Assembly: GCF_000367945.1 (NCBI RefSeq)
Contig: NZ_KB849179.1
Location: 3,329,470-3,393,469 of the forward strand
DNA from: Acinetobacter proteolyticus
Lineage (GTDB): Bacteria; Pseudomonadota; Gammaproteobacteria; Pseudomonadales; Moraxellaceae
DNA length: 64,000 nt
Direction: 5' to 3'
Shown: positions 1 to 8,444 of the stretch, piece by piece
Numbering within the stretch: the first letter of the stretch is position 1
How the letters are laid out: each line of letters begins with the position of its first letter
The notes under the pieces: model-generated
Databases searched by the model: none
What the model was told of the DNA's origin: nothing
What the model saw: the letters and a program-made list of their open reading frames with translations, nothing else
Program-made: the position numbers and the translations under genes

Positions 1-474
1 CCAGTATTTGAAGGTAAACGCCTGAAAACTATTGGTAAGGGCGTGATTGTCCCGACTGCAGTGTACAAAGCGGTGTATTTACCTAAGCAGGGGATTATTG
101 GGGCCTACTATGCGCCAAATAATAATTCTCAGCAGGTCAAAGTGGTCAGTGTTTGCTATTTGGAAGAGAAACTGGGAATTAATTTATTTCCACAGTTGAC
201 CGAGCAGCAGAAGCGCAATGTTTATCAACTGCCTGTGTCCGCGCAGCAAGTGAAGCCGAATAAAGACATTAGCTATTTGCATTGGGATGGTCAGAGTCAA
301 TGTGCTGAAGATGCTAAAACCGATGCCATTCAAGCACAGCAGCGTGAGTTTAGTTCACAACCGACCAATGCCACTGAAAGTAAATTCCCGCAGATTGATG
401 AAGAAACCAAGCAAGCCTTGATCAATCAATTGGTGAATGCTTTGGTGCAGTATTTCTTACAAATCTTGCGATAA
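1..474 (+). CDS. DNA/RNA non-specific endonuclease family protein, C-terminal part (5' end outside window)
   Basis: The frame is open from the first base, so this is the last 157 residues of a gene that starts upstream. The visible part begins PVFEGKRLKTIGKGVIVPTA and continues with GIIGAYYAPNN, which resembles the C-terminal half of the NUC1 / DNA-RNA non-specific endonuclease fold (Mg-dependent ββα-metal nucleases, usually exported). The catalytic DRGH region would lie upstream and cannot be checked here. The tail after about residue 100 is low-complexity and Gln-rich. The GTG at 43 is an internal codon rather than a start, because homology-like sequence continues upstream of it. The family call is from recalled pattern only. 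Confidence 0.6.
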   Translation, partial: PVFEGKRLKTIGKGVIVPTAVYKAVYLPKQGIIGAYYAPNNNSQQVKVVSVCYLEEKLGINLFPQLTEQQKRNVYQLPVSAQQVKPNKDISYLHWDGQSQCAEDAKTDAIQAQQREFSSQPTNATESKFPQIDEETKQALINQLVNALVQYFLQILR

Positions 475-542
475 GTACCGCTTGCAAAGTCAGCCTGCTT
501 GGCTCATGTTGTGGGATAGACAACAACAATGAGAGGGAAACG

Positions 543-785
543 ATGTTTAAACCTTTTGAACAGGGTGATGAGTCTTCGGCAATTTATGATCTGACTTTGG
601 AAAATCAGGTCGATTGCGTGAGTTTATATGGCAATTTGCAGATTACCAAAGATCAGGCAGGCCTTAAAACAGCCAAGGCATTGCAAAGCTTTATCAATGA
701 CGTGGTTGCTGCATTGGAGAAGGATGATTTACCTGAGCAGATTGAGGGAAAACCTGAGCAGGATATTGAAAATCCATTCTTATAA
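543..785 (+). CDS. conserved hypothetical protein, 80 aa
   Basis: Short acidic soluble protein starting MFKPFEQGDESSAIYDL, with no signal peptide, membrane segment or cysteine cluster. A good Shine-Dalgarno (GAGGG) lies a few bases before the ATG. A strong terminator follows directly, so it ends a transcription unit that may include the nuclease 68 bases upstream. I do not recognise a family. The coding frame is favoured over the overlapping +1 frame by its ribosome site and by its end exactly at the terminator. Confidence 0.7.
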   Translation: MFKPFEQGDESSAIYDLTLENQVDCVSLYGNLQITKDQAGLKTAKALQSFINDVVAALEKDDLPEQIEGKPEQDIENPFL

Positions 786-829
786 AAAAACAGCCCTGTA
801 CCGCAATTGAGCACAGGGCTGTTTTTTTA
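784..829. terminator. bidirectional rho-independent terminator
   Basis: Nine-base-pair stem CAGCCCTGT (791-799) with ACAGGGCTG (813-821), flanked by A-run and T-run, so it works on both strands. It separates the converging 80-aa gene and aqpZ. Confidence 0.85.
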
Positions 830-844
830 TGGGATATATCGCGC

Positions 845-1534
845 TTAGTCTTTTTCGCTGCCCACGACTTTGTAGATCACTGCACCAATGATGGCACCGA
901 TGATTGGTGCAACCCAGAACAACCAAAGTTGGCTGATTGCTGCTGTTTCAGCAAATAACGCAACCGCAGTACTACGTGCAGGGTTTACTGATGTGTTGGT
1001 GACTGGAATACTGATCAAGTGGATCAAGGTTAAAGCTAAACCAATTGCAATTGGCGCAAAACCAGCAGGTGCACGACGATCCGTTGCTCCCATAATCACG
1101 ATCAAGAAGAACGCAGTTAAAACAACCTCAATCAAGAATGCTGACGCAACAGAGAAATGGTTTGGAGAGAGTTCACCATAGCCATTGGTTGCGAAACCAC
1201 CTGTACCTGCAAAGCCTGCTTGACCTTGTACGATGATATACAGCACGAATGCTGCAAGCGCACCACCAATCACTTGAGACACGATATAAGGAACTAAGTC
1301 TTTTGAGTTAAAACGTCCACCGACCCATAAACCTACACTGACCGCAGGGTTAAAGTGACCACCCGAAATATGACCGAAAGCGTAAGCACCTGTTAAAACA
1401 GTTAAACCAAATGCTAATGCAACACCTAAGAAACCAATGCCAAGTTCAGGGTATGCAGCTGCAAGCACAGCACTACCACAACCACCAAAAACAAGCCAAA
1501 AGGTCCCGAGAAATTCTGCTAAATATTTGTTCAT
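845..1534 (-). CDS. aqpZ: aquaporin Z
   Basis: MIP-family water channel of the inner membrane, 229 aa, the usual length for AqpZ. Both half-helix signatures are present: HFNPAVSVGLW in the first half and TNTSVNPARS in the second. The segment LIHLISIPVTNTSVNPARS supplies the His and Arg of the narrow water-selective filter, so it should be a water channel rather than a glycerol facilitator. Six hydrophobic spans are visible. The start chosen is the ATG at 1534 (MNKYLAEFLGTFWLV), where family members begin. The open frame upstream adds a non-homologous hydrophobic stretch. It is a single gene facing the terminator at 784-829. The spacer to the next gene (1535-1709) holds its promoter region; a TTGCAC/TATATA pair near 1640-1665 on the minus strand is a weak candidate. 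Confidence 0.95.
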   Translation of the reverse strand: MNKYLAEFLGTFWLVFGGCGSAVLAAAYPELGIGFLGVALAFGLTVLTGAYAFGHISGGHFNPAVSVGLWVGGRFNSKDLVPYIVSQVIGGALAAFVLYIIVQGQAGFAGTGGFATNGYGELSPNHFSVASAFLIEVVLTAFFLIVIMGATDRRAPAGFAPIAIGLALTLIHLISIPVTNTSVNPARSTAVALFAETAAISQLWLFWVAPIIGAIIGAVIYKVVGSEKD

Positions 1535-1709
1535 TGTTATCACCACATCAGTTATAAAAAATAAAAAAGCAAGCATCCAAAATTTATTATGGATATGTTT
1601 AACCCTCGTGAAAAAATTGTGAACCAATTCACATAGGTATATAGGCTCTTGTATAAAACGTGCAATGAAAACGATCAGTTGCGAAACCGTTAGTTCATGA
1701 GTGTTTTTA

Positions 1710-2717
1710 TTACGAATTGTAAGTTATGTTGTTGTTTCGCCACTGTTGCGGGGTTTGCCCCGTCCAAATCTTAAAAGCACGTTGAAAAGCACTTTGTTCA
1801 GAATAACAGAGCAGTAGCGCAATTTCTTGCAAACTCAGATGAGGGTCTTTTAAATATTCGGTCGCCAGCATAAAGCGGACCTGCTGTACCCGCTCTTGAA
1901 AGGTAGTGTTTTGTTGTTGTAAATGGCGCTGTAATTGACGCACCGACAGGCCCAGTTTTTCGGCGATAAAATCGATTTGATATTGATTCTTTTGTAGCCC
2001 TGTCAAAATGGCATGTTGAAGGCGTTGATCCAGTTGGGTCGAATTCGGCAGTTTATCGAGCAAGGCTTGGGCTTGCTGCAACAACAGTTGCTGTAAGGTG
2101 TGATCACTTGTTTTGAGCGGCTTAAAGGCTTCGCTGACTGGCAATAATAATTGTGTTTTGGGCTGTTCAAAACGGACTTTACAGTGGAAATACTGCTCAT
2201 AAATGCTGATATTTTTTGGCGCGGCATTGACGAAATGCACTTCATGCAGATGAATGGTGTCACCCGACATAAACAGTTTAAGGAACTGCACCATCAAGGC
2301 AATCGCGATTTCATCAGTCAACTGAGTCGGATGTGGTTCAGGAGCTTCCCAACGGATTGAGGCATAAGGGTGATTAAATTCAACCACCAAAGGGCTACCA
2401 TCATAAATCAGGCGATGGAAGTCATGATAACGAGACAGTGCTTCACCTAGGTTTTCACAGGACAGGGCCAAATAGGCAATGATGCCTAAGTGTTTAGGCT
2501 GCACGTATTCTGCGATCTCCAAGCCTAAACCACTCTTCGGATGCAGTCGATTCAGGTCTTCTAGCAGGTCTCGCCAAATCACATAATCAAAGCGCTCTAG
2601 GTTCTGAACCTGTTGTAATTGTTCAGGAATGCTGATGTTTTCTGCTTCACAATAGGCTTTTAATAAATGCCCCAAACCACCAAAAACAGAGCCTGTATAG
2701 TTCTTGAGTTGAGACAT
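1710..2717 (-). CDS. AraC-family transcriptional regulator
   Basis: A 335-aa regulator of the OruR/ArgR-like AraC subgroup. The N-terminal about 200 residues resemble the arabinose-binding-like domain found in regulators of lipid and amine catabolism (QPKHLGIIAYLALSCENLGE). The C-terminal about 100 residues carry two helix-turn-helix units (IDFIAEKLGLSVRQLQRHL and LSLQEIALLLCYSEQSAFQR) ending in the usual TGQTPQQWR. A ribosome site GAGG precedes the ATG. It is divergent from the fatty-acid-hydroxylase gene at 2833, its most probable target. Two direct GTCAATA repeats lie in the shared spacer. The ligand is unknown. Confidence 0.85.
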   Translation of the reverse strand: MSQLKNYTGSVFGGLGHLLKAYCEAENISIPEQLQQVQNLERFDYVIWRDLLEDLNRLHPKSGLGLEIAEYVQPKHLGIIAYLALSCENLGEALSRYHDFHRLIYDGSPLVVEFNHPYASIRWEAPEPHPTQLTDEIAIALMVQFLKLFMSGDTIHLHEVHFVNAAPKNISIYEQYFHCKVRFEQPKTQLLLPVSEAFKPLKTSDHTLQQLLLQQAQALLDKLPNSTQLDQRLQHAILTGLQKNQYQIDFIAEKLGLSVRQLQRHLQQQNTTFQERVQQVRFMLATEYLKDPHLSLQEIALLLCYSEQSAFQRAFKIWTGQTPQQWRNNNITYNS

Positions 2718-2746
2718 CCTGTCTACCTCTTAGCTTGTCGTGTTTT

Positions 2747-2775
2747 GTCAATATAAATATATCGTATCGTCAATA
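2747..2775 (+). promoter_or_regulatory. direct repeat GTCAATA x2, candidate AraC-regulator binding site
   Basis: GTCAATA occurs at 2747-2753 and 2769-2775 in the same orientation, 22 bp start to start, about two helical turns. Direct repeats with this spacing are typical of AraC-family operators. They sit between the divergent regulator and hydroxylase genes. The assignment is inference. Confidence 0.35.
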
Positions 2776-2832
2776 CTTCGCCTACAAAAATTTATATCTT
2801 GAATAAAAATAAGGAAACATTTGGAGAAAACC

Positions 2833-3486
2833 ATGATCAAAGGTTTTATTGCAGGCTTGGCAGTTGCCAATGCATTTGAATGGTTTGCACATAAATATAT
2901 TTTGCATGGGGTACACCGTCCAGGTCAGCCACGTTATAGCCCTGTGCCAAAAAGCATGGAGTCGCACTGGGCACATCATCGTGAAGTACGTAAACAGCAG
3001 TTTTCGGATGATTGCTATGTGGAAGGTGTCGAGCATTGGCGTACCCGGAATGAAATCATGTCATTGGCAGTGGTGGCAGGGGTTGCCAGTGTGGCGTTTT
3101 ATCCAATTTCAAAGGGCATGTCTTTGGCGGCACTGTATAGTGCGGGCAATTATTATTATGTGCATCGCCGTGCGCACTTAGAACCCGATTGGGCAAAACG
3201 CACCATTCCTTGGCATTATGATCATCATATGAATTCCAACCAAGATGCCAACTGGTGTGTAACGCGTCCATGGTTTGATTATGTAATGGGAACCCGTGTG
3301 GTGTCTTCTGCGGATTTAAAAGAGACCAATCCATTGGGTCTTCCTTTACCTGCAACTTTGTCTAAAGCATTGACCCAAGCGGTAGAGTCTATTTTTCCTG
3401 TTAAATGGGTGGAGCAGAAACCAAAATTGGTGGAAGCGCCTGTCGCTGAGCAACCGCAAAAACAATCGCAAGAATCGGTGGCTTAA
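2833..3486 (+). CDS. fatty acid hydroxylase superfamily protein (diiron membrane enzyme)
   Basis: Membrane-bound diiron hydroxylase/desaturase-type protein, 217 aa. The histidine clusters that ligate the two irons in this superfamily are visible: HKYILHGVH (about residues 20-30), HWAHHREV (about 47-54) and HRRAHLEP...WHYDHHMN (about 115-137), with hydrophobic segments between. The substrate cannot be told from sequence; members hydroxylate fatty acyl chains, sterols or carotenoids. The start is the ATG at 2833, because GGAG at 2823-2826 is then a well-placed ribosome site, whereas a TTG at 2821 would place that site inside the gene. It is divergent from the AraC regulator at 1710-2717. The C-terminal 30 residues are polar, Gln/Glu-rich and unlike the catalytic core. 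Confidence 0.8.
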   Translation: MIKGFIAGLAVANAFEWFAHKYILHGVHRPGQPRYSPVPKSMESHWAHHREVRKQQFSDDCYVEGVEHWRTRNEIMSLAVVAGVASVAFYPISKGMSLAALYSAGNYYYVHRRAHLEPDWAKRTIPWHYDHHMNSNQDANWCVTRPWFDYVMGTRVVSSADLKETNPLGLPLPATLSKALTQAVESIFPVKWVEQKPKLVEAPVAEQPQKQSQESVA

Positions 3487-3698
3487 ATTGGATTGATCTA
3501 GCGGGCTGAGCAGGCTTTTATTGACAAATCATGACGATAAAAATAGGGGGATGTCGTGAATTGTCAATAAAATTGGTTTTTAATGTCAATATCTTTGTGC
3601 ATTTTCTCGCTAATTTAGCTCAAGCATTTTAATTGCTCAGAATTTGTTCAAAATAATGATATTGTGCTTACCCTCTAGCGTTGTATAACGCAGTTTCC
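3487..3698. other. non-coding stretch with long imperfect stem-loop
   Basis: No coding frame is seen. Bases 3520-3535 and 3553-3568 form a 16-bp stem with one A·A mismatch and one G·U pair around a 17-base loop. No T-run follows, so it is not a terminator by itself. The true terminator lies 130 bases further on. It may be the 3' UTR of the hydroxylase gene or a small RNA. Confidence 0.5.
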
Positions 3699-3726
3699 AT
3701 ACCTTGCTCAGCAAGGTATTTTTTTT
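3699..3726 (+). terminator. rho-independent terminator
   Basis: Stem ATACCTTGC / GCAAGGTAT with a three-base loop, followed by eight Ts. It lies about 210 bases after the hydroxylase stop codon, leaving a long 3' UTR or an independent small transcript. Confidence 0.8.
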
Positions 3727-3754
3727 ATCTGTATACAGCGATTTTTAAATAAAA

Positions 3755-3780
3755 AAACCTCTCCATTGAGAGGTTTTTTA
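3755..3780 (-). terminator. terminator of hisF
   Basis: Stem CCTCTC / GAGAGG with loop CATT, A-run on one side and T-run on the other. It directly follows the hisF stop codon in the minus direction. Confidence 0.8.
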
Positions 3781-3792
3781 TGGTTTATCTCA

Positions 3793-4551
3793 TTAAAGAC
3801 GCATCTCAATGCCTTGTGCGGCAAGATATTGTTTTGCTTCTGGAATGGTGTGTTGACCAAAGTGGAAAATAGAAGCAGCCAGTACCGCATCTGCACCACC
3901 TTTTAAGATGCCATCGGCCAAATGCTGTAAGTTGCCTACACCACCCGAAGCGATGGTCGGGATATTGACGCGATCATTGATCTGACGCATCAAGGCAATG
4001 TCATAACCTGCTTTGGTACCATCAGCATCCATACTGGTAATCAGCAGTTCGCCTGCACCGAAGTCAGCCATTTTCACCGCCCATTCAATCGCATCGATGC
4101 CTGTTGGCTTACGGCCACCGTGGGTAAAAATTTCCCACTTGTTCTCGCCAGTTTTTTTCGCATCAATCGCGACCACGATGCATTGCGCACCAAAGCGTTG
4201 CGAGGCTTCTTGGACAAACTCAGGAGTAAACACGGCAGCCGAGTTGATACTGACTTTATCAGCACCTGCATTCAACAATAAACGGATATCTTCAACTTTA
4301 CGGACACCACCACCCACAGTTAAGGGTACAAAAACGCTTTCTGCCATGCGTTCTACGGTACGGTAAGTGGTGTCGCGTCCATGATGGGTAGCAGTAATAT
4401 CTAAAAAGGTAATTTCATCGGCGCCTTGTTCGTTATAACGACGGGCGACTTCAACAGGGTCACCTGCGTCACGAATATCAAGGAATTGAACGCCTTTGAC
4501 GACTCGACCATTATCAACATCTAAGCAAGGGATAATACGTTTTGCGAGCAT
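3793..4551 (-). CDS. hisF: imidazole glycerol phosphate synthase subunit HisF
   Basis: Cyclase subunit that uses ammonia from HisH to convert PRFAR into IGP and AICAR, the fifth step of histidine synthesis. It is a (βα)8 barrel of 252 aa, normal length. The catalytic aspartates are in place: CLDVDNG near residue 11 and VVAIDAK near 130. Phosphate-binding glycines are seen in TVGGGVRK and IASGGVG. The start is the ATG at 4551 (MLAKRIIPCLDVDNG), as in other HisF proteins, with a GGA ribosome site 8 bases upstream; the 4-residue extension to 4563 is not needed. It is separated from hisA, hisH and hisB by 8-12 kb of unrelated genes, so it is transcribed alone here. Confidence 0.97.
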   Translation of the reverse strand: MLAKRIIPCLDVDNGRVVKGVQFLDIRDAGDPVEVARRYNEQGADEITFLDITATHHGRDTTYRTVERMAESVFVPLTVGGGVRKVEDIRLLLNAGADKVSINSAAVFTPEFVQEASQRFGAQCIVVAIDAKKTGENKWEIFTHGGRKPTGIDAIEWAVKMADFGAGELLITSMDADGTKAGYDIALMRQINDRVNIPTIASGGVGNLQHLADGILKGGADAVLAASIFHFGQHTIPEAKQYLAAQGIEMRL

Positions 4552-4652
4552 AAAATTTTCCAAAAAATCGCCAATAAAGAAAGGGGTGCTACACCTTCAT
4601 GGAGGGAACAGGTATTCTATCAAACTTCACAGCTATTTTTTGCAGGTTTTCC

Positions 4653-5603
4653 ATGTCGGTTTATACCCCGTTGAGTTTAGAAGAAGTTCAAGCCTTTGCT
4701 GAGCCTTATGGTTTAGCGGTGATTGACCTGATTCCAATCCAAGGCGGTATTCAAAACACCAATTATTTTTTGGTGGATCAATCACAGAAACACTATGTTT
4801 TAACGGTGTTTGAAGAATTAGATGCTGAAGGGGCAGGTGAGTTGGTGCCTGTACTGGATTGTTTGGGTGAGGCAGGTGTGCCTGTGGCGGTGCCTTTAAA
4901 GCATAGTGGTCAGGCCATTCATAGTATTGCAGATAAACCTGCACAAATTGCGCCACGCTTGATGGGTGAGCACCCTGAAGATGCCAGCATTATCCAAATT
5001 CAGGCGATTGCACAAGCACAGGCAAAATTGCATTTGGCCTTACAAGGCTTTCCTTTAGAACGTGATTTTAATCGTAATCATCAATATTGGTCTGATGTCG
5101 CTGAGCAACTTAAGCCACAAATGAATGCGCAAGATCAGGAATTATTAGCTCTGGTGTTCCAGCAGTTTGCGGCAATTACCCAGCAGCATCCTGACCGCCC
5201 GATGGGTTTTATTCATTCAGATTTATTCAGAGATAACACCTTGTTTGAAGGCGATCAACTACAGGGTATTCTGGATTTTTATGAATTGAATCAAGATGAA
5301 TGGTTATTTGATATTGCGATTAGTATCAATGATTTCTGTACTGCCTATCCACAAGCGCATTTAGATCAAGCCAAGGCCAATGCCTTTCTTGCAGCTTATC
5401 AAAGCATTCGTCAGCTGACCGTTGATGAGCTGGCCTGTTTAAATATCTTCTTGGCAATGGCGGCGTGCCGTTTCTGGAGTATGCGCTTACAAGTAGCACA
5501 GAAAAATGCCGAGCAAGGGCGTACCGGCGATGATATTTTGCAAAAAGATCCGCTGGAAATGCGCATGATGTTACAAGACCGTTTACAACGAATCACAGCT
5601 TAG
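4653..5603 (+). CDS. thrB: homoserine kinase (ThrB, aminoglycoside-phosphotransferase fold)
   Basis: Phosphorylates homoserine with ATP in threonine synthesis, cytoplasmic, 316 aa. This is the APH/choline-kinase-fold type used by Pseudomonas and Acinetobacter, not the GHMP type of E. coli. The start MSVYTPLSLEEVQAFAEPYG and the phrase GGIQNTNYF (phosphate loop) fit. The catalytic loop is IHSDLFRDN (HxDxxxxN) and the metal-binding Asp follows in ILDFYELNQDEWLFD. ATG 4653 is preferred to the upstream ATG at 4599 because AGG lies 6 bases before it and homologues begin here. It is divergent from hisF and followed after 9 bases by the cold-shock/DUF1294 gene, so the two are probably co-transcribed. 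Confidence 0.93.
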   Translation: MSVYTPLSLEEVQAFAEPYGLAVIDLIPIQGGIQNTNYFLVDQSQKHYVLTVFEELDAEGAGELVPVLDCLGEAGVPVAVPLKHSGQAIHSIADKPAQIAPRLMGEHPEDASIIQIQAIAQAQAKLHLALQGFPLERDFNRNHQYWSDVAEQLKPQMNAQDQELLALVFQQFAAITQQHPDRPMGFIHSDLFRDNTLFEGDQLQGILDFYELNQDEWLFDIAISINDFCTAYPQAHLDQAKANAFLAAYQSIRQLTVDELACLNIFLAMAACRFWSMRLQVAQKNAEQGRTGDDILQKDPLEMRMMLQDRLQRITA

Positions 5604-5612
5604 GGAATAGAC

Positions 5613-6230
5613 ATGCGAGATCAAGGTCGTTTAGTTGAGTGGTTTGATGATAAAGGCTATGGCTTTATCCAACCCAATGACACAGCAAAAGATCGTGTCT
5701 TTATCCATATCAAAGACTTTGCTCGCACAGGGCCGCGACCCTTGGTCGGTTGTGCCTTGGAATATGTGGTAATTCTGGATGAGCGCGGTCGTTATCGCGC
5801 TCAACAGGCGACCTATTTGAAAGCATCGCAGGTGATTGAGCATCGTGCCCGTCCGAGTCAGCCTACAGCGTCGAAACGCTGGTCTGCGATGCAGATTGGC
5901 ATTGTGATTTATATTGTTTTCATGTTGATCGCAAGCTTTAGTAAATTGCTGCCGCCTTATACTTTATTGTTCGTGAGTTTGATGAATGTGTTGAGTTATT
6001 GGTTGTATGCACAAGATAAAGAAGCAGCTCAATTAGGCAATCGACGTATTCCAGAGCAGACCTTGCATATCGTGGATTCTTTGGGGGGATGGTGCGGTGG
6101 TTGGCTTGCTCAGCAAAAACTGAGACATAAAACACAAAAACAACCGTTTCGTAAGATTTATTTCTGTACCATAGTCTTCCATATACTATTGATATGTTGG
6201 CTAATTTCTCCGCTCAATGTGTTCTATTGA
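5613..6230 (+). CDS. cold-shock domain fused to DUF1294 membrane domain
   Basis: 205 aa. The N-terminal about 65 residues form a cold-shock (OB-fold) domain: GRLVEWFDDKGYGFIQP and DRVFIHIKDF correspond to the RNP1/RNP2 nucleic-acid-binding motifs. A linker is followed by the DUF1294 membrane domain with about four hydrophobic spans, including YWLYAQDKEAA and the signature HIVDSLGGWCGGWLAQQ. The combination is common in gammaproteobacteria but its job is unknown. Likely an RNA-binding domain tethered to the inner membrane. It starts 9 bases after thrB, suggesting an operon. Confidence 0.88.
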   Translation: MRDQGRLVEWFDDKGYGFIQPNDTAKDRVFIHIKDFARTGPRPLVGCALEYVVILDERGRYRAQQATYLKASQVIEHRARPSQPTASKRWSAMQIGIVIYIVFMLIASFSKLLPPYTLLFVSLMNVLSYWLYAQDKEAAQLGNRRIPEQTLHIVDSLGGWCGGWLAQQKLRHKTQKQPFRKIYFCTIVFHILLICWLISPLNVFY

Positions 6231-6262
6231 TTGAGGGAGTTTGTTTCTGGAGATAAATAAAA

Positions 6263-6658
6263 ATGAATTATTCCGTTGATCAAGATCCAAACCGTACTTT
6301 GACTTTGGTGCTGTATGTGCTTTATATCATTGCGATTTTTACTGGTGGTTTGTTGGCAATCATCGCCTTGATCATCAACTATGTAAAACGTAGTGATGTC
6401 CAAGGCTCGATCTTTGAAAGTCACTTTACGTGGCAAATCCGCACCTTCTGGTGGTATTTGGCTTGGAATATTATTGCCTTTATTCCGTTTTCGTTCCTGT
6501 TCTTTACTGGTGATAACGGAACGGCCTTTGCAGGTGTTGCGGTTTCTGCAACCACCTTTGCCTTTGCGGTGATTTTTGGGGCATGGGTGTGGATCGTCTA
6601 TCGTGCCATCCGTGGTTTGATTGCCTTGAATGACAATAAACCGATGTATCAAGACTAA
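6263..6658 (+). CDS. DUF4870-like small inner-membrane protein
   Basis: 131 aa with about three to four transmembrane segments (residues 14-38, 66-80, 88-118). The charged loop YVKRSDVQGSIFESHFTWQIRTFWWYL resembles the membrane family around DUF4870, whose function is not known. A GGAG ribosome site precedes the ATG. It is 32 bases downstream of the DUF1294 gene and may be the last gene of the thrB unit. It converges on the monooxygenase gene with no obvious terminator between. Confidence 0.75.
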   Translation: MNYSVDQDPNRTLTLVLYVLYIIAIFTGGLLAIIALIINYVKRSDVQGSIFESHFTWQIRTFWWYLAWNIIAFIPFSFLFFTGDNGTAFAGVAVSATTFAFAVIFGAWVWIVYRAIRGLIALNDNKPMYQD

Positions 6659-6688
6659 GATCGACCAGAACTCGCTGGGTGTATCAAC

Positions 6689-8089
6689 CTAAGCGAGTTC
6701 TCTATTGTTGTTGGTTTTCGCTTTTGCATGATAGCGATAGCTTGCCCCTCGATGCTGTTCTGTCAGCAATGGACCTTGTCCAAATAGTTTCTCACGCAAC
6801 GTCCCTTCGGTATATTCCGTTGCATACACGCCACGTTGCTGTAGTTCCGGCACCAGATATTCCACCACATCTTCAAAGCTTTGATGCGCCAAAATATAGG
6901 CCAAGTTAAAGCCGTCAATATCGGTTTCTTCGGTCCATGCCTGTAGTTGGTCGGCCACAGTTGCAGCTGAGCCCACCAAGATTGGGCCATTGCCACCGAT
7001 ACTAATAAATTTGGCAATTTCTTCAATGGTCCAAATTCGATTCGGGTCGGCTTTTACATAAGAATCCAGCATTGATTGAATCGCATCGGTATGAATATAT
7101 TCAACTTTGTCTGCTGCATGAAATTGTGAAAAATCAACGCCAGACCAACCTGATGCCAAAGTGAGTCCGCCGTGATAGCTGGCGTAGCTTTGATAGTCTT
7201 TAAATTTTGCTTGGGCTTTCGCGTCAGTTTCATCCACTACGATGGATAGCATGGTGTAGATCAAAATTGAATGAGGGTCTTTGCCTTGTTCAACTAGGTT
7301 GGAGCGAATGCCTTGTACCAGTTTTTTCACGGCTGCTTTGGTCGGCGCAGAAATAAACACACATTCAGCATTTTGGCTTGCAAATAACTGCCCACGACTA
7401 GATGCGCCTGCTTGATAAAGTACAGGGGTACGTTGTGGGGAAGGTTCGCAAATATGAATGCCAGGAACGCTAAAATATTGACCTTGATGATTGATGGGAT
7501 GGACTTTGCGATGGTCTGCAAAAATGCCTTTTTCTTTATCACGCAATACAGCATCTTGTTCCCAAGAGCCCTCCCAAAGTTTATAGAGAACTTCTAAATA
7601 TTCATCAGCGATGTCATAACGTTGATCATGACTGACTTGCGTTTTAAGCCCCAAATTTTTTGAGCCACTTTCCAAGTATGAGGTGACGATGTTCCAACCA
7701 ATGCGGCCTTTGGTCAGATGATCCAAGGTGCTCATACGCCGTGCAAAGGGATAAGGATGTTCAAAAGAAATCGAGGTGGTCAGACCGAAGCCTAGGTGTT
7801 TGGTGACGGCCGCCATAGCAGGTACGATTTGCAAAGGATCATTCACGGGAACTTGTACGGCACCTGTGAGCGCATGTTGTGTTGATTGATGATAAACATC
7901 ATAAATACCTAACACATCGGCAATAAAAACCCCATCAAACTTGCCACGCTCTAATATTTTGGCCAAATCGGTCCAATATTCGAGGTCTTTATATTCAGTC
8001 GAGCGATCCTGAGGGTGACGCCACAATCCCGGAGACTGATGCGCAATACAGTTCATTTCAAAGGCATTAAATCTAATTTGCTTGCTCAT
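6689..8089 (-). CDS. LLM-class FMN-dependent monooxygenase (NtaA/SnaA/DszA family)
   Basis: 466-aa flavin monooxygenase of the bacterial luciferase-like fold, cytoplasmic, normally fed FMNH2 by a partner reductase. Family signatures are KGRIGWNIVTSYLESGSKNLG, shortened here to GRIGWNIVTS followed by NLGL, plus EPSPQRTPVLYQAGAS and GNGPILVGS. NtaA/DszA/DmoA relatives oxidise chelators, sulfones or sulfides. The divergent SfnB-like genes argue for an organosulfur substrate, released as sulfite during sulfur starvation. No flavin reductase gene is seen next to it. The start MSKQIRFNAFEMN at 8089 is the normal family start. Confidence 0.88.
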   Translation of the reverse strand: MSKQIRFNAFEMNCIAHQSPGLWRHPQDRSTEYKDLEYWTDLAKILERGKFDGVFIADVLGIYDVYHQSTQHALTGAVQVPVNDPLQIVPAMAAVTKHLGFGLTTSISFEHPYPFARRMSTLDHLTKGRIGWNIVTSYLESGSKNLGLKTQVSHDQRYDIADEYLEVLYKLWEGSWEQDAVLRDKEKGIFADHRKVHPINHQGQYFSVPGIHICEPSPQRTPVLYQAGASSRGQLFASQNAECVFISAPTKAAVKKLVQGIRSNLVEQGKDPHSILIYTMLSIVVDETDAKAQAKFKDYQSYASYHGGLTLASGWSGVDFSQFHAADKVEYIHTDAIQSMLDSYVKADPNRIWTIEEIAKFISIGGNGPILVGSAATVADQLQAWTEETDIDGFNLAYILAHQSFEDVVEYLVPELQQRGVYATEYTEGTLREKLFGQGPLLTEQHRGASYRYHAKAKTNNNRELA

Positions 8090-8444
8090 TGTTCTTTACT
8101 AAATTAAAGATTTTTATTGATCTTAATTAAAAAAGATTGAATTGATTAATCATAAAAAAATCAATGTTTATCATGAATCTATTTAACGTGACTTTGGGTT
8201 GTCAATTTAATGGTTGTTTTTTATTAAATTCAAAACGTTATTTTGTTTTACTTGGGCAAATGGTATTGACGCGCTTGTCCGTCTTGTTGAGTTGTTTATT
8301 ATTGATTTTAAGTTGTTTTTTTAATCAATAAGTAATGGTGTGAGTTTATTTTAAATAAAAAGATTAGGTTCTAAATTTAACTTATAAATATGCAATAAAA
8401 ATAGTGCTAGTTTATTTTTATAACTGGAAAAATGAGTATTTATA
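8090..8444. promoter_or_regulatory. AT-rich divergent regulatory spacer of the organosulfur genes
   Basis: 355 bases with no coding frame, very AT-rich, between the divergent monooxygenase and sfnB-like genes. I looked for a sigma-54 -24/-12 element (GG-N10-GC), as used by Pseudomonas sfn genes, and found none convincing. A TATAAA-like -10 near 8382 lacks a good -35, which suggests activator-dependent transcription, for example by a CysB/Cbl-type regulator. Confidence 0.5.

Noticed and set aside
888..1181. open frame opposite aqpZ, and many similar frames opposite other genes
   Set aside because: Antisense shadows of strongly recognised genes, without ribosome sites or domain content.
8090..8444. 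sigma-54 promoter for the sfnB genes
   Set aside because: No GG-N10-GC element of acceptable quality on either strand.
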